Below the pieces are notes generated by a model. It was not told the DNA's origin. It did no database searches and saw nothing but the letters and a program-made list of their open reading frames with translations. Below are positions 16,701-25,397 of a stretch of 64,000 bases of DNA, one piece after another. Numbering within the stretch: the stretch's first letter is position 1; every line of letters starts with the position of its first letter. Position numbers and translations under genes: made by a program. The stretch lies in NCBI RefSeq assembly GCF_018408705.1, contig NZ_AP023421.1, positions 62,001-126,000 on the forward strand. The letters are read 5' to 3'. Source of the stretch: Pusillibacter faecalis (lineage in GTDB: Bacteria; Bacillota; Clostridia; Oscillospirales; Oscillospiraceae).

Positions 16701-17552
16701 GTGAATAATATTTTTCTGAAATTAGTTGAAGCAAAAATAGAACAATTTGAGAATGACTATATTAATCTTTCTCGGCAAATATTTGTTGATAACAATGGAA
16801 AAATGATTCATCCAGGGGAATTTGGAACATATCGAGAAAAAATAATTGGAGACTTTCTAAAACCATTTTTGCCAACTCGCTTGGCCGTTGGAAACGGTTT
16901 TATCATTACCAGTAAAGACCGAATTAGCTCCCAATGTGATATAATTATATACGACAAGGAGCACACTCCAATTATAGAAAATGGAGAACAAAAATTTTTC
17001 CCTGTTGAATGTGTTGTGGGCGTTATAGAAGCGAAGTCTAAGTTGACAAAATCCACATTAAAAGAGGCTTTAATTAAATTGTCAAAGGTTAAAGACCTCA
17101 GAAATGATATAGGTAATAATCCATATATCTTTAAGGATTATAAGGGCGAAAGTGCCTTTGATCCGAAGTTAAAAGTCCGTGATCAAATGGCGACTTTTTT
17201 GATTTGTGAAAGCATAGAAATAGATATAGAAAAAGAAATTAATGATGTATTTTCTGATATATACAAAGAAATTGACAAGTCGCTTTTTCATAATATGATT
17301 TTAAATATTGATAACTTTTGCCTCCTTTATTTTGATGGCAAGCACCCAATGTACCATGCGTATTTTAATTATGAAAAAGATATTTTCAAAAATGAGTGTA
17401 TATTGCCACATGAGGTAGGCTATGCAAAAGAGCACATTCTTTTGTTCCTTAATTATTTCTATATGCTCATTTCTTCAGTATCAATCATGGATTTAGAAAT
17501 AACTAATTACCTTGGTGCAACTAGACCTAAAAGGGCAATACTTGAAAAGTGA
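16701..17552 (+). CDS. DUF6602-type protein with nuclease-like motif
   Basis: The 283-residue protein comes from markedly AT-rich DNA, unlike its neighbours. The first half has YREKIIGDFLKPFLPTRLAVGNGFI, then QCDIIIYD and a downstream VECVVGVIEAKSKL. The spacing Asp...Glu-Ala-Lys is the PD-(D/E)xK nuclease core pattern. The DUF6602 assignment rests on my recognition of this arrangement. The start is probably GTG 16701 after AAAGGG; an earlier GTG at 16668 is possible. It lies immediately 3' of a tRNA gene and between two similar terminator sequences, suggesting it was acquired as cargo. A defence or restriction role is possible but unproven. Confidence 0.6.
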   Translation: MNNIFLKLVEAKIEQFENDYINLSRQIFVDNNGKMIHPGEFGTYREKIIGDFLKPFLPTRLAVGNGFIITSKDRISSQCDIIIYDKEHTPIIENGEQKFFPVECVVGVIEAKSKLTKSTLKEALIKLSKVKDLRNDIGNNPYIFKDYKGESAFDPKLKVRDQMATFLICESIEIDIEKEINDVFSDIYKEIDKSLFHNMILNIDNFCLLYFDGKHPMYHAYFNYEKDIFKNECILPHEVGYAKEHILLFLNYFYMLISSVSIMDLEITNYLGATRPKRAILEK

Positions 17553-17646
17553 GGACATTTTTTGGGGGATAAAATCCTCTTGCCGACTACTTACAACCAT
17601 TGATATGACTAGACTTTCCCAGATCCTATAATTACGCTCCGATCCA

Positions 17647-17681
17647 AAACCGACAGGTTTCTTATCGAAACCTGTCGGTTT
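17647..17681 (+). terminator. Intrinsic terminator after the DUF6602 gene
   Basis: A perfect 15-bp stem (17647-17661 with 17667-17681) is followed by ACTTTTTA. With the bases just upstream it resembles the tRNA-Pro 3' end and terminator at 16611-16656. Confidence 0.85.
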
Positions 17682-17824
17682 ACTTTTTATGTGCCTTATG
17701 CTCTGTGTGGTGTCTAACCAAGAAATAGGTGTCAATATGGTTCTAGCTTGGGTGTTAGGTCAGGGAATAAGGAATGGAAAACTGTGCAGACTAACTTTAT
17801 CTTATTAAAGGGGGGCGAATTTCT

Positions 17825-18259
17825 ATGATTGAACAGGACACGATAAAACTGCTTCGAGAATGTGATGCAGGCGTTAAAATGGGGGTCGCATCCATTGACG
17901 ATGTTCTTGATCAAGTGCGCAGCAGAGCGCTTGAACAATATCTGACGGAGTGTAAAAAGAAACATGAACAGCTAAAGAATGAGATTCAGACCCTACTGGA
18001 AAAGTACCATGATGATGGAAAAGAGCCAACCCCCATTGCCAAGGGGATGTCTTGGATTAAAACCAACATGAAAATGGGCATGGATAACTCCGATCAGACT
18101 ATTGCAGACCTGATGACAGACGGCTGTAATATGGGTGTCAAATCGCTGAACAAGTATCTGAACCAATATGAGGCAGCAGATGAAGTTTCAAAGGATATTG
18201 CGAAACGTCTCATCAATTTGGAAGAGCAGCTTGCTGTAGACATCCGCAAGTTTTTATAA
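17825..18259 (+). CDS. Helical protein, DUF2383-like four-helix bundle
   Basis: The 144-residue protein is almost entirely helical and charged. Four amphipathic segments lie at about 3-20, 25-62, 72-105 and 113-144. The repeated pattern (KLLRECDAGVKMG, later LMTDGCNMGVKSLNKYL) suggests a ferritin-like or DUF2383-like bundle. Metal-binding ExxH motifs are not evident, so the family call is tentative. GGGGGG precedes the ATG. It is moderately AT-rich and belongs to the accessory stretch after the tRNA gene. Confidence 0.55.
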   Translation: MIEQDTIKLLRECDAGVKMGVASIDDVLDQVRSRALEQYLTECKKKHEQLKNEIQTLLEKYHDDGKEPTPIAKGMSWIKTNMKMGMDNSDQTIADLMTDGCNMGVKSLNKYLNQYEAADEVSKDIAKRLINLEEQLAVDIRKFL

Positions 18260-18595
18260 GCGGCAGCTTTTCGACTTTCTTTTTCTGGATAAAAACCTCT
18301 TGCTGCTGGCAGACCACTGTTTTCATGTATTTTTCCAGGTTCTTTAGCGACGCTCAGACCAAACACGAATAAACCCGAACGCATGGGCCATATGTTCGGA
18401 TTTATTGACAGCGTTGAAAGATTCCTGTATATTTGGTACAAATCACAATTCAAGGAAGTAACAATGAAAAATGCTTGGCTTCGCGTACTGTTTGGGGGGA
18501 TATGATCCATTCCAGATTTTACATTGGATTGCTGATTGGCCATGCCTTGCGATCAGCGAGTTGAACGGCAATCAATAAATAATCATGATTTGTGA

Positions 18596-18630
18596 GTGGG
18601 TGTCTTACTGACATCCACTTTTCTTTTTCC
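18596..18630 (+). terminator. Terminator-like hairpin in the accessory stretch
   Basis: A 9-bp stem (18596-18604 with 18610-18618, one G-T pair) and a 5-nt loop precede TTTTCTTTTT. No intact gene ends immediately before it, so it may belong to a decayed gene or a short transcript. Confidence 0.55.
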
Positions 18631-18806
18631 GGCTCTCGCCCTTTCACTTAGGAAGAAGTCAAATTCGTTTTGCATTCCACTATATAGGCTGTAAATGATA
18701 AAATTATGGTTATCAGCAGGCTGCGCTTTTGTGAGAGAAAAGGGACGGTAAAAATGGGAGATCTTTATTAGTCCAGGAGCGGAGGGGAGGTGAAGCGGGA
18801 GGAAGT

Positions 18807-18902
18807 ATGGGTGTCCACTGGCTGTTGGCAGGGGGTATCATAGCCTGGCGGAGCCTCATTCCAAAAGCCACACGCATTGGTAAGCCTGCTGAGAAGGTAT
18901 GA
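18807..18902 (+). CDS. Possible 31-residue small protein
   Basis: ATG 18807 follows an excellent GGGAGGAAGT site. The product starts with a hydrophobic stretch (MGVHWLLAGGIIAW) and ends basic (RIGKPAEKV), resembling small membrane-associated peptides. No family is recognised. The surrounding DNA has no other gene. Confidence 0.3.
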   Translation: MGVHWLLAGGIIAWRSLIPKATRIGKPAEKV

Positions 18903-19214
18903 GCAGCAGCCCTTTTTAAGCAGCTTTTTGGCGGTAGGAAGTGTCTAAAAAACCATCACCGTACATTCCACATCCAAGACTTTCCAATCTCTGCCATAGA
19001 CGGCGTCGGATGGAAAGCGATGAGGCAAGTTTCGGTCCATCTTATTTTGCTGTCAAAGTCGCTGAAAGGAGGTCTCCTATTTTCTTAGTTCATCTGGGAA
19101 CTAAAAATTGGCGAAATTTGTGAATTCCTGGGATTTTTTGGTGTATGCCTCATGGTACATACCTCAACTCTTCATTAGAATTTTCATAAATTCTTTCGAA
19201 AAGGAGTGCTTACC

Positions 19215-19475
19215 GTGAGAACCCTATATGCAAATATTTTAAAAAGAATCTTCTGTGACTGGATTTCACGAATCAGAACGGAACGAGACCTGACACAAGC
19301 TGAAATGGCAACACTTTTCTGCATGGATACCCGATCCTATGTGAGCCTCGAGCACGGCGAGTCATGTTGCAGCGCTCTCACGCTGGCATTATTTTTGATG
19401 GAGTGCTGCGAAGATCCCATGAAATTTTTCGCTGATCTAAAAGCCGCATTTGAAACTGCTGACAGCGCTGCATAA
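19215..19475 (+). CDS. XRE-like helix-turn-helix protein
   Basis: The 86-residue protein has a Cro/CI-type HTH at about residues 15-65: WISRIRTERDLTQAEMATLFCMDTRSYVSLEHGESCCSALTLALFLMEC. The start GTG 19215 follows AAGGAG with 8-9 nt spacing. The gene is isolated and followed 30 bp later by a DUF6514-like gene, so the two may be cotranscribed. Its target is unknown. Confidence 0.75.
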   Translation: MRTLYANILKRIFCDWISRIRTERDLTQAEMATLFCMDTRSYVSLEHGESCCSALTLALFLMECCEDPMKFFADLKAAFETADSAA

Positions 19476-19505
19476 ATCATGCTTATATGGAGAGGAGAGG
19501 CTGCC

Positions 19506-19727
19506 TTGTACCAATTTGAAGTAATCGAGAGGTATCATCCCTTTCTCGCAGGAAAATCCTATGGAATTCTGGCGAAAACGTGTGATGGATGTATCCCGCA
19601 GGAGCTTGTGCTCATACCGAATATCTCCCATGACAGGAAATGGGTTGCGCGGCTTGCGAAGGCCTGTAACCAAAACCAGCCCGGCGTTATGGACTTGCTG
19701 GATCTTGTGACCGGCGGACAACCTTAA
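19506..19727 (+). CDS. DUF6514-like small protein
   Basis: The 73-residue protein starts at TTG 19506, preceded by a GGAGAGGAG site; the in-frame ATG at 19479 has none. It contains GKSYGILAKT, a LIPNISHDRKWVARLAKACN segment and a terminal DLLDLVTGGQP. This pattern matches short DUF6514-type proteins of Clostridia, which usually read YGI, then DIS-D, then a leucine-rich tail. Function is unknown. Confidence 0.55.
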   Translation: MYQFEVIERYHPFLAGKSYGILAKTCDGCIPQELVLIPNISHDRKWVARLAKACNQNQPGVMDLLDLVTGGQP

Positions 19728-19746
19728 CGTGCGGCATCCTTCCAAA

Positions 19747-19783
19747 GGCTGTGGCGGCATCCAGCCGCCACAGCCCTTTCTTT
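19747..19783 (+). terminator. Intrinsic terminator after the DUF6514-like gene
   Basis: A perfect 12-bp stem (19747-19758 with 19764-19775) has a 5-nt loop and ends in CTTTCTTT. Confidence 0.75.
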
Positions 19784-19871
19784 GGGACTGCACAAATCGG
19801 TTGATTCTGTTCACAGATGGACGGTATCCATGGTCGGTTTACAGGCTAGACAAAAACTTTGAAAATTTTTA

Positions 19872-19902
19872 TTGACAAAAAGCTATATGGGGATGATATA
19901 TA
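19872..19902 (+). promoter_or_regulatory. Promoter of the flavoprotein gene
   Basis: TTGACA lies at 19872-19877. An extended -10 (TG-A-TATATA, 19894-19902) follows, about 95 bp upstream of the ATG at 19998. Confidence 0.6.
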
Positions 19903-19997
19903 GTAGTTGCAGGGAGATATCGCAGTGCGCAGTCCGCTTGAAACAAACCACCGCTGCGGTTTATGTGGACTATTGTTGAGAATTCAAGGAGTGGATT

Positions 19998-20540
19998 ATG
20001 AATAAGCGTGTTGTTGTCATTTCTACCAGCCCCCGGTTGGGAGGCAATTCTGATCTTCTGGCGGAGGAATTTGCCAGGGGAGCAACGGATGCTGGGAACC
20101 AAGTGGAAAAGATCACCCTGGCAGGGAAGAGCATCGGGTTTTGCCGGGGATGTCTGGCGTGTCAAAACACACGGCGGTGCGTGATTTCGGATGATGCAGG
20201 CAGTATCGTGGAGAAGATGCTGACAGCGGATGTCATTGCATTTGCAACGCCGATTTACTACTACGAGATGAGCGGACAGATGAAAACGATGCTGGACCGT
20301 TCCAATCCGCTGTTCACCGCAGACTATGCGTTCCGGGATATCTATATGCTCTCCACCGCCGCAGAGGATGGCGCTGAAGTGCCAGAGCGCGCCGTGAGTG
20401 GCTTGCAGGGCTGGATCAATTGCTATGAACAGGCACGACTTGCCGGGACTGTCTTTGGCGGAGGCGTGAACGAGAGGGGGGAGATTCGCCAGCACCCGGA
20501 AAAACTGAGGGAGGCCTATGAGATGGGACGGGCTGTTTAG
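19998..20540 (+). CDS. Flavodoxin-fold NAD(P)H-dependent oxidoreductase (iron-sulfur flavoprotein type)
   Basis: The 180-residue protein starts with VVVISTSPRLGGNSDLLAEEFARGA, the FMN-phosphate loop of the NADPH-dependent FMN reductase family. The cysteine motif GFCRGCLACQNTRRC (about residues 48-62) resembles the metal-site cysteines of iron-sulfur flavoproteins. ATPIYYYEMSGQMKTMLDR is the typical second FMN loop. It has its own promoter and terminator, so it is monocistronic. A role in flavin or quinone reduction is likely. Confidence 0.85.
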   Translation: MNKRVVVISTSPRLGGNSDLLAEEFARGATDAGNQVEKITLAGKSIGFCRGCLACQNTRRCVISDDAGSIVEKMLTADVIAFATPIYYYEMSGQMKTMLDRSNPLFTADYAFRDIYMLSTAAEDGAEVPERAVSGLQGWINCYEQARLAGTVFGGGVNERGEIRQHPEKLREAYEMGRAV

Positions 20541-20572
20541 GAATTCTATCTAAATCATGACCATTTCTACAT

Positions 20573-20611
20573 AAAAAAGCAGGGCGCGTTTACAACGCGC
20601 CCTGCTTTTTA
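20573..20611. terminator. Bidirectional terminator
   Basis: AAAAGCAGGGCGCG pairs with CGCGCCCTGCTTTT around a 7-nt loop. Its T and A flanks let it serve both the flavoprotein gene and the convergent LysR gene. Confidence 0.85.
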
Positions 20612-20624
20612 TTGATCCAGACGA

Positions 20625-21524
20625 TCATATATTTTCCGGGTCCTTTGGAAAGAGCTTGTAATATTCCCTGACAAAGTCCAGAAAGTTCTGTGTAACAGCA
20701 TTAAAATTTCGATTTTTCAGCCAGACAAAATATACGTTATGTAAACATTTGGGATAGCTGACATTGATTCTGCGGAGCGTGGTGTGTTCGGAAAAGGTGT
20801 TTGGCATCAGGGCGATGCCAAGACCGGAATTGACCATGGCGGCCATCAAAGAGGCGGTGGACAACTCACAAACAACATTGGGGGAGAAGCCTGCCAGGTC
20901 GAAGCAGTGCATGACCGTATCATAAAAGGCGGAGGAACGGTTTACACAGACAAATGGCTCGTCCCGCACGTCTTCCAGCCGAATGTACCGCTTTTTACTT
21001 AGTGGGTGATCCGGGGGAACCGTCAGGTACAGCTTCTGCGCCAACATGTGATAGCACTCCACATGTGGCGAAACAATGGGAGTGCAGGTGATACAGAAGT
21101 CGATCTCAAAATTGAGCAGCCGGCCCAGAACGCGGTCGCTCTCAGAACTGTCAAACTGCCAAAGCTTGAACTTTGCAGTAGGACGCAGATGTAAAAAGGG
21201 CTGGACAATGGTGGAGAAGGAGACATAAGTAAGTGCGGCAAGAGAGATGACTTCCTCGCTGTCTGTCGCTGCAGCTAACGCGTTATGCTTGGCTTGAGAC
21301 AGATCGTTGAGCGCCTGCACGACTTTTTTATAATACTCTTCGCCGGCTCTGTTTAAGGAGACATGACGCCTGGAACGGTCAAACAGCTTGACGCCGATCT
21401 CTGACTCCAGCTTGGAGATACTGGTGCTGAGAGCAGGCTGGGAGATAAAAAGCTCCTGAGCGGCCTTGGACATGCTGCCGGTCTCCACCACTGTTTTAAA
21501 ATAAATCAGGTTTGATAAGTCCAT
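20625..21524 (-). CDS. LysR family transcriptional regulator
   Basis: The 299-residue protein starts at an ATG after AGGAGGAG. The winged HTH is FKTVVETGSMSKAAQELFISQPALSTSISKLE (residues 9-40), followed by an effector domain with ITCTPIV and LTVPPDHPLSKKR. It is divergent from the Liv-type ABC operon across a 593-bp gap, so that operon is the probable target. A candidate promoter (TTGCCT at 21606-21601 and TATATT at 21583-21578, 17-bp spacer) lies upstream. Confidence 0.92.
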   Translation of the reverse strand: MDLSNLIYFKTVVETGSMSKAAQELFISQPALSTSISKLESEIGVKLFDRSRRHVSLNRAGEEYYKKVVQALNDLSQAKHNALAAATDSEEVISLAALTYVSFSTIVQPFLHLRPTAKFKLWQFDSSESDRVLGRLLNFEIDFCITCTPIVSPHVECYHMLAQKLYLTVPPDHPLSKKRYIRLEDVRDEPFVCVNRSSAFYDTVMHCFDLAGFSPNVVCELSTASLMAAMVNSGLGIALMPNTFSEHTTLRRINVSYPKCLHNVYFVWLKNRNFNAVTQNFLDFVREYYKLFPKDPENI

Positions 21525-22117
21525 GGCGTCTCCTCCTGCATTGTGCGTAGCGAATCAAGCTCGTCTCAATTTTATCTAATATACCATACCTGTAGAAGAA
21601 AGGCAAAAGAAACTCCGCAGGCTGCTCAGAGAGATCATACCAGCTTGGAGATTTCCGACCCATCGACAGATTCCTGCATGATTCCAAGGAAATCTAAGCT
21701 ATGATAGAGGCATTCTGATTCCAGGAAAAGACGGCTGGAAGAGGCTGTTTCATGGATGCTGGCAAAATTGTGCCCCACAATGATTGGCGTTGTTTATGAG
21801 ATACTTTCATACAATTTATATGCAGTTATGGTCATACCAATACTTCTATCACACATGTTTTCTTAAAAACACAAAAAATTTAGTGATATTGCAAAAAAAT
21901 TACCAATCCACTTTATATAAATTGACATTTTTAAAATTTGATCTCTGAAATTCTTTTCTTCTTTATAAAAGTTATTTGATTAGTGAGATAAACTCTGCGG
22001 AATAGAAAAAATGGGATTGTTCATGTATCATAAAATTACCCGGTACGAGGCTGACCCTTTTTGACAGAATGACTGTCAAATAGAGCAGATAAAGTTTGTT
22101 TGAGGAGGATAAAAGAA
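21525..22117. promoter_or_regulatory. Long regulatory region between LysR and the Liv-type operon
   Basis: This AT-rich 593-bp gap has no gene. It contains the LysR promoter, a GGCAAAATTGTGCC imperfect palindrome near 21762, a CATACAATTTATATG sequence (about 21808-21822) compatible with a LysR T-N11-A site, and the perfect inverted repeat at 22060-22080. I could not single out a strong -35/-10 pair for the operon. Confidence 0.5.
22060..22080. promoter_or_regulatory. Inverted repeat upstream of livK
   Basis: TTTGACAG and CTGTCAAA form a perfect 8-bp inverted repeat around AATGA. It ends 38 bp before the livK ATG, close to where an operator or RNA hairpin would affect expression. Confidence 0.45.
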
Positions 22118-23389
22118 ATGTCAAAAACTCGAAAAGTATTGGCACTTGCTCTGGCACTTGTTATGAGCTGCACCATGGCCGCCTGTGGCGGCGATTCAGA
22201 AACGACGGATGGAGGCAGCACCAGTACATCTGCTGATGGTACTTACAAGATTGGCATGATTTACCCGATGAGCGGCGGAAACGCCCTTTTTGGAAATGCC
22301 ATGGTGTCCGCAACTGAGATTGCCGTTGATATGATCAACGAGGCCGGCGGTGTCAATGGAACCCAGATTCAACTAGTCGTTGGCGACGGTGCCACCAGTT
22401 CCGAGGCCTCCACAGAGGCCACCCGGATGATCGACAGCGAGGGCGTCAATGTCATCATTGGCTCCATGAGCTCCGGCAATGCCAATGCCATCCGCTCCGT
22501 GACCGAGCGTTCCAACGTGATCTTGTGGGAAACTTCTGCGGTGGCGGACAATGTGTTGGACGGAAACTCCGGCCTGACGTTCCGAATCTGCGACCAAGGC
22601 AGCTATCGCGGCTACAATGCGGTGAAATTCCTCTGCGAAGAGCTGGCCGACGACCTGGGCAAAGAGCCCTCAGAGCTGAAAATCGCTGTGATCAACGAGG
22701 ACTCCAGCTACGGTGAGTCTATCGCGGAGGGCGCAGTGGAGGCTGCTGAGGAGTTTGGCGTAACGGTTGCTTATAACGAGGCTTATGATGCCGCCAGTAC
22801 AGACGTCTCCTCCACGGTGATGGGCATCCAGAGCGCCGGTGTCGACGCGCTGGTGGCCGCCAGCTACATCAATGATGCGCTGCTTTTCTACGATACACTG
22901 ACCCAGTATGACGCATGGCCCGATGTGCTGCTGGGCTGCGGCTCCGGCTGGAACGATCCCACCATCCGCGACACCATTGGCGCCGACGGTGTTGAAGGTA
23001 TCTTCTGCGTAGATATGCCCAGCAACATTGAACTGAGCATGCTCAATGAGGAGAACGCAGCCCTGCTGGGGCAGTTCCGCGAAACCTACACAGCTGAGAC
23101 TGGCAGCGAGGCTCCCTTAACTGCCTGTGTTGCCTTTATGGGCGCCTACGTATTTTTAAAGGATATCTTGCCCACTGCCGCCTCCTTCTCCACAGAGGAT
23201 ATTGCCGCGGCCATCCAGGCAGCTGACATTGAACAAACCACCATGATCTGGAGCCTGCAGTTTGATGAGAGCGGGCAGAATACCGGCGCGCAGTCTGTCC
23301 TCATGCAGTGGCAGGGCGGCGAGCTGAAGACGGTGTGGCCAGCGGCGTACGCCAATGGTACCTACGCAAACGTTCCTCTTAATAAATAA
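22118..23389 (+). CDS. livK: Branched-chain-amino-acid-type ABC transporter, substrate-binding lipoprotein
   Basis: The 423-residue lipoprotein precursor has a signal peptide ending in CTMAAC, where the Cys is lipidated. A Ser/Thr-rich linker follows, then a type I periplasmic-binding domain starting YKIGMIYPMSGGNALFGNAM. The middle holds the ligand-site-like GSMSSGNANAI and WETSAVADNVLDG segments. This family binds branched-chain and other amino acids, amides or urea, so the ligand cannot be fixed. AGGAGGATAAAAGAA precedes the ATG at 22118. The adjacent M24 peptidases suggest the cargo may be an amino-acid derivative or peptide. Confidence 0.88.
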   Translation: MSKTRKVLALALALVMSCTMAACGGDSETTDGGSTSTSADGTYKIGMIYPMSGGNALFGNAMVSATEIAVDMINEAGGVNGTQIQLVVGDGATSSEASTEATRMIDSEGVNVIIGSMSSGNANAIRSVTERSNVILWETSAVADNVLDGNSGLTFRICDQGSYRGYNAVKFLCEELADDLGKEPSELKIAVINEDSSYGESIAEGAVEAAEEFGVTVAYNEAYDAASTDVSSTVMGIQSAGVDALVAASYINDALLFYDTLTQYDAWPDVLLGCGSGWNDPTIRDTIGADGVEGIFCVDMPSNIELSMLNEENAALLGQFRETYTAETGSEAPLTACVAFMGAYVFLKDILPTAASFSTEDIAAAIQAADIEQTTMIWSLQFDESGQNTGAQSVLMQWQGGELKTVWPAAYANGTYANVPLNK

Positions 23390-23423
23390 GCAGAGATATT
23401 ACCACGAAGATAACGTTCACTTG

Positions 23424-23460
23424 AAAAGAGGCGGGCGGCATCTCCGTCCGCCTCTTTTGC
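23424..23460 (+). terminator. Intercistronic terminator between livK and livH
   Basis: A 15-bp stem (23424-23438 with 23444-23458, one G-T pair) with a 5-nt loop lies in the 98-bp gap between the binding protein and the first permease. It probably lets only part of the transcripts continue, keeping binding protein in excess. Confidence 0.7.
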
Positions 23461-23487
23461 ATCCTAAAAGAAGGAGTGTGCAGGCAT

Positions 23488-24360
23488 ATGACCCCTGTTT
23501 TGCAGTGTGTGATATCCGGTCTCCTCATGGGGGGAATTTACGCCCTGGTCAGCGTGGGCCTGACGCTGATTTTCGGCATTGTGGAGCTGGTGAACTTCTC
23601 CCATGCGGACTATTTGATGGTGGCCATGTATGTTGCCTATGGATTATTTACTTTTTTGGGTGTGGACCCCTATCTCTCTTTGCCGATTGTCGTCCTGTTC
23701 ATGGCGGCTTTTGGCTATGCCGTATACCAGTTGACGCTCAAGCGTGTTTTACATAAGAAGCATGAGATTCAAATCATGGCGACGCTCTCCATGATGCTGG
23801 TGCTTCAAAACCTGGCGCTGATGATCTTCAAAGCGGATTACCGCTCTGTCCGAACTGCATATGTCAGCTCGGTGCTGCACCTGGGGCCGATCACAGTGAC
23901 GGTTCCAAGACTGGTGGCGTTTATTGTGTCTATCGCAGTGTGCCTGGCGGTGTATTTCTTCCTGACAAAAACCTATACCGGCACTTCTATGCGGGCAATT
24001 TCCCAAAATAACAAAGCGGCGCAGCTCATGGGCATTAAGCTGGAGAAGACCTACTGCTTTACCTTTGTTCTGGGCATCGCCATGACCGGCATCGCCGCGT
24101 GTGTTTTGGTTCCTATCTATTCTGTGTACCCCACTGTTGGCAGCACGTTGATGCTTCCAGCCTTCGTGGTGGTAGTGATTGGAGGCCTCTCCAGCATTCC
24201 GGGCGCGCTGATTGCTGGGCTTCTCGTGGGCGTGGTAGAGAGCCTGTCGGCCTATTTCTTAGGCTCCTCCTACCAGCAGCTTGCTTACTTTGTGCTGTTT
24301 ATTCTGGTGATTCTCCTCAAGCCCGAGGGAATCCTGGCCAGAAGGAAGAAAGGAGTTTGA
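23488..24360 (+). CDS. livH: ABC transporter permease (LivH type)
   Basis: This 290-residue inner-membrane permease has about eight hydrophobic segments. It carries the LivH signature MGGIYALVSVGLTLIFGIVELVNFSHADYLM near the N-terminus and VVVIGGLSSIPGALIAGLLVGVVESL near the C-terminus. The ATG at 23488 lies 11 nt after AAGGAG; an in-frame GTG at 23476 touches the ribosome site and is less likely. It pairs with LivM to form the channel. Confidence 0.92.
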   Translation: MTPVLQCVISGLLMGGIYALVSVGLTLIFGIVELVNFSHADYLMVAMYVAYGLFTFLGVDPYLSLPIVVLFMAAFGYAVYQLTLKRVLHKKHEIQIMATLSMMLVLQNLALMIFKADYRSVRTAYVSSVLHLGPITVTVPRLVAFIVSIAVCLAVYFFLTKTYTGTSMRAISQNNKAAQLMGIKLEKTYCFTFVLGIAMTGIAACVLVPIYSVYPTVGSTLMLPAFVVVVIGGLSSIPGALIAGLLVGVVESLSAYFLGSSYQQLAYFVLFILVILLKPEGILARRKKGV

Positions 24361-24365
24361 TCACG

Positions 24366-25397
24366 ATGAAACATCAAAACTCCATCCCTGTACTGCTTTT
24401 GAAACATGCGCGGTGGGTGGTCATTGCGCTGTTGTTCCTGGTCTCCATGTGCGTGAGCGGAAAATACACCCAGGAGATTTTCGTGCAGCTCTTCTTATGG
24501 GCGGGCCTTGGCTGCTGCTGGAACTTAAACTGTGGCTATTGTAAACGCAACTCCATCGGCCATGCGGCATTTTTTGGAATCGGAGCTTATGCAACAGCCT
24601 TGCTGTATACACGTTTTGCCGTGAGCCCGTGGCTTGGAATGGCAGCGGGGGCCGTGATCTGCGCGGTGGTGGCGCTTTGCGTGGGGCGCCTGACCTTAAA
24701 GCTGCGTGGTACCTTCTTTACCCTCACGACCATTGCCTTTGCCGAGGTGGTCCGGATTCTGAGCGTGTCCCTGAAGGACCTCACGGGCGGCTCCCAGGGC
24801 ATCGTGCTGAATTTTAACCCTGGATTCCTGAACATGACCTGGAGTTCCAAGCGGGCGTACATTGTGCTCTGCTTCATTTACATGCTGGTGATGCTGATCG
24901 CCTGTGTCCGTCTGGAGCGCAGCAAGTTCGGCTATCAGCTCATCGCCATTGGCGAGGACACCACGGCGGCAGAGATGCTGGGAGTCAATTCCAGTGCGGT
25001 GATGACGAAATCCTTTGTGGAGAGTGCGGTCACAACGGCCATCGGCGGTGCCATCTATACCATGTATTACCTCTACATAGAGCCGGACGCCGTGTTCGGC
25101 ATGAATGAGATCTCCCTGGAATTTGTGCTGATCTGTTTGATCGGCGGTATGGGCTTGGCCTTTGGTCCAGTTTTGGGCGCGGCCATTTTGATTCCTCTGA
25201 GCAACATCCTGCGGGCGCAGTTCTCCGCTGTCAGCGGGCTGCACGGTTTCCTGTACGGCCTGATCATGCTGCTGGTGGTTCTGGCCCGTCCAGACGGCCT
25301 GCTGAGTCTGATCGGCGGAATCTACCAAAAGTTCCTTGCAAGGTTCACACCGGCCGTAGCTACAGACCAAGAGAAGGAGGCGGAACGAGTATGCTGA
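24366..25397 (+). CDS. livM: ABC transporter permease (LivM type)
   Basis: The 343-residue permease starts at ATG 24366 after GAAAGGAG, 5 bp beyond livH. It shows the LivM pattern: NCGYCKRNSIGHAAFFGIGAYATALL, LRGTFFTLTTIAFAEVVRI, and a C-terminal LICLIGGMGLAFGPVLGAAILIPL. About ten hydrophobic segments are visible. The last 7 bp overlap livG. Confidence 0.92.
   Translation: MKHQNSIPVLLLKHARWVVIALLFLVSMCVSGKYTQEIFVQLFLWAGLGCCWNLNCGYCKRNSIGHAAFFGIGAYATALLYTRFAVSPWLGMAAGAVICAVVALCVGRLTLKLRGTFFTLTTIAFAEVVRILSVSLKDLTGGSQGIVLNFNPGFLNMTWSSKRAYIVLCFIYMLVMLIACVRLERSKFGYQLIAIGEDTTAAEMLGVNSSAVMTKSFVESAVTTAIGGAIYTMYYLYIEPDAVFGMNEISLEFVLICLIGGMGLAFGPVLGAAILIPLSNILRAQFSAVSGLHGFLYGLIMLLVVLARPDGLLSLIGGIYQKFLARFTPAVATDQEKEAERVC

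Larger units (their letters stand above)
18260..19214. other. About 950 bp with no clear gene
   Basis: This stretch holds an imperfect 13-bp inverted repeat (18368-18380 with 18394-18406), a terminator-like hairpin (18596-18618 followed by TTTTCTTTTT) and one plausible 31-codon ORF (18807-18902). A 13-codon ORF at 18463-18504 has AAGGAAG ahead and ends just after a six-G run. The rest looks non-coding or decayed. Confidence 0.6.

Noticed and set aside
18094..18543. 149-codon minus-strand frame
   Set aside because: It overlaps the end of the helical protein gene, has no ribosome site and no protein-like pattern.
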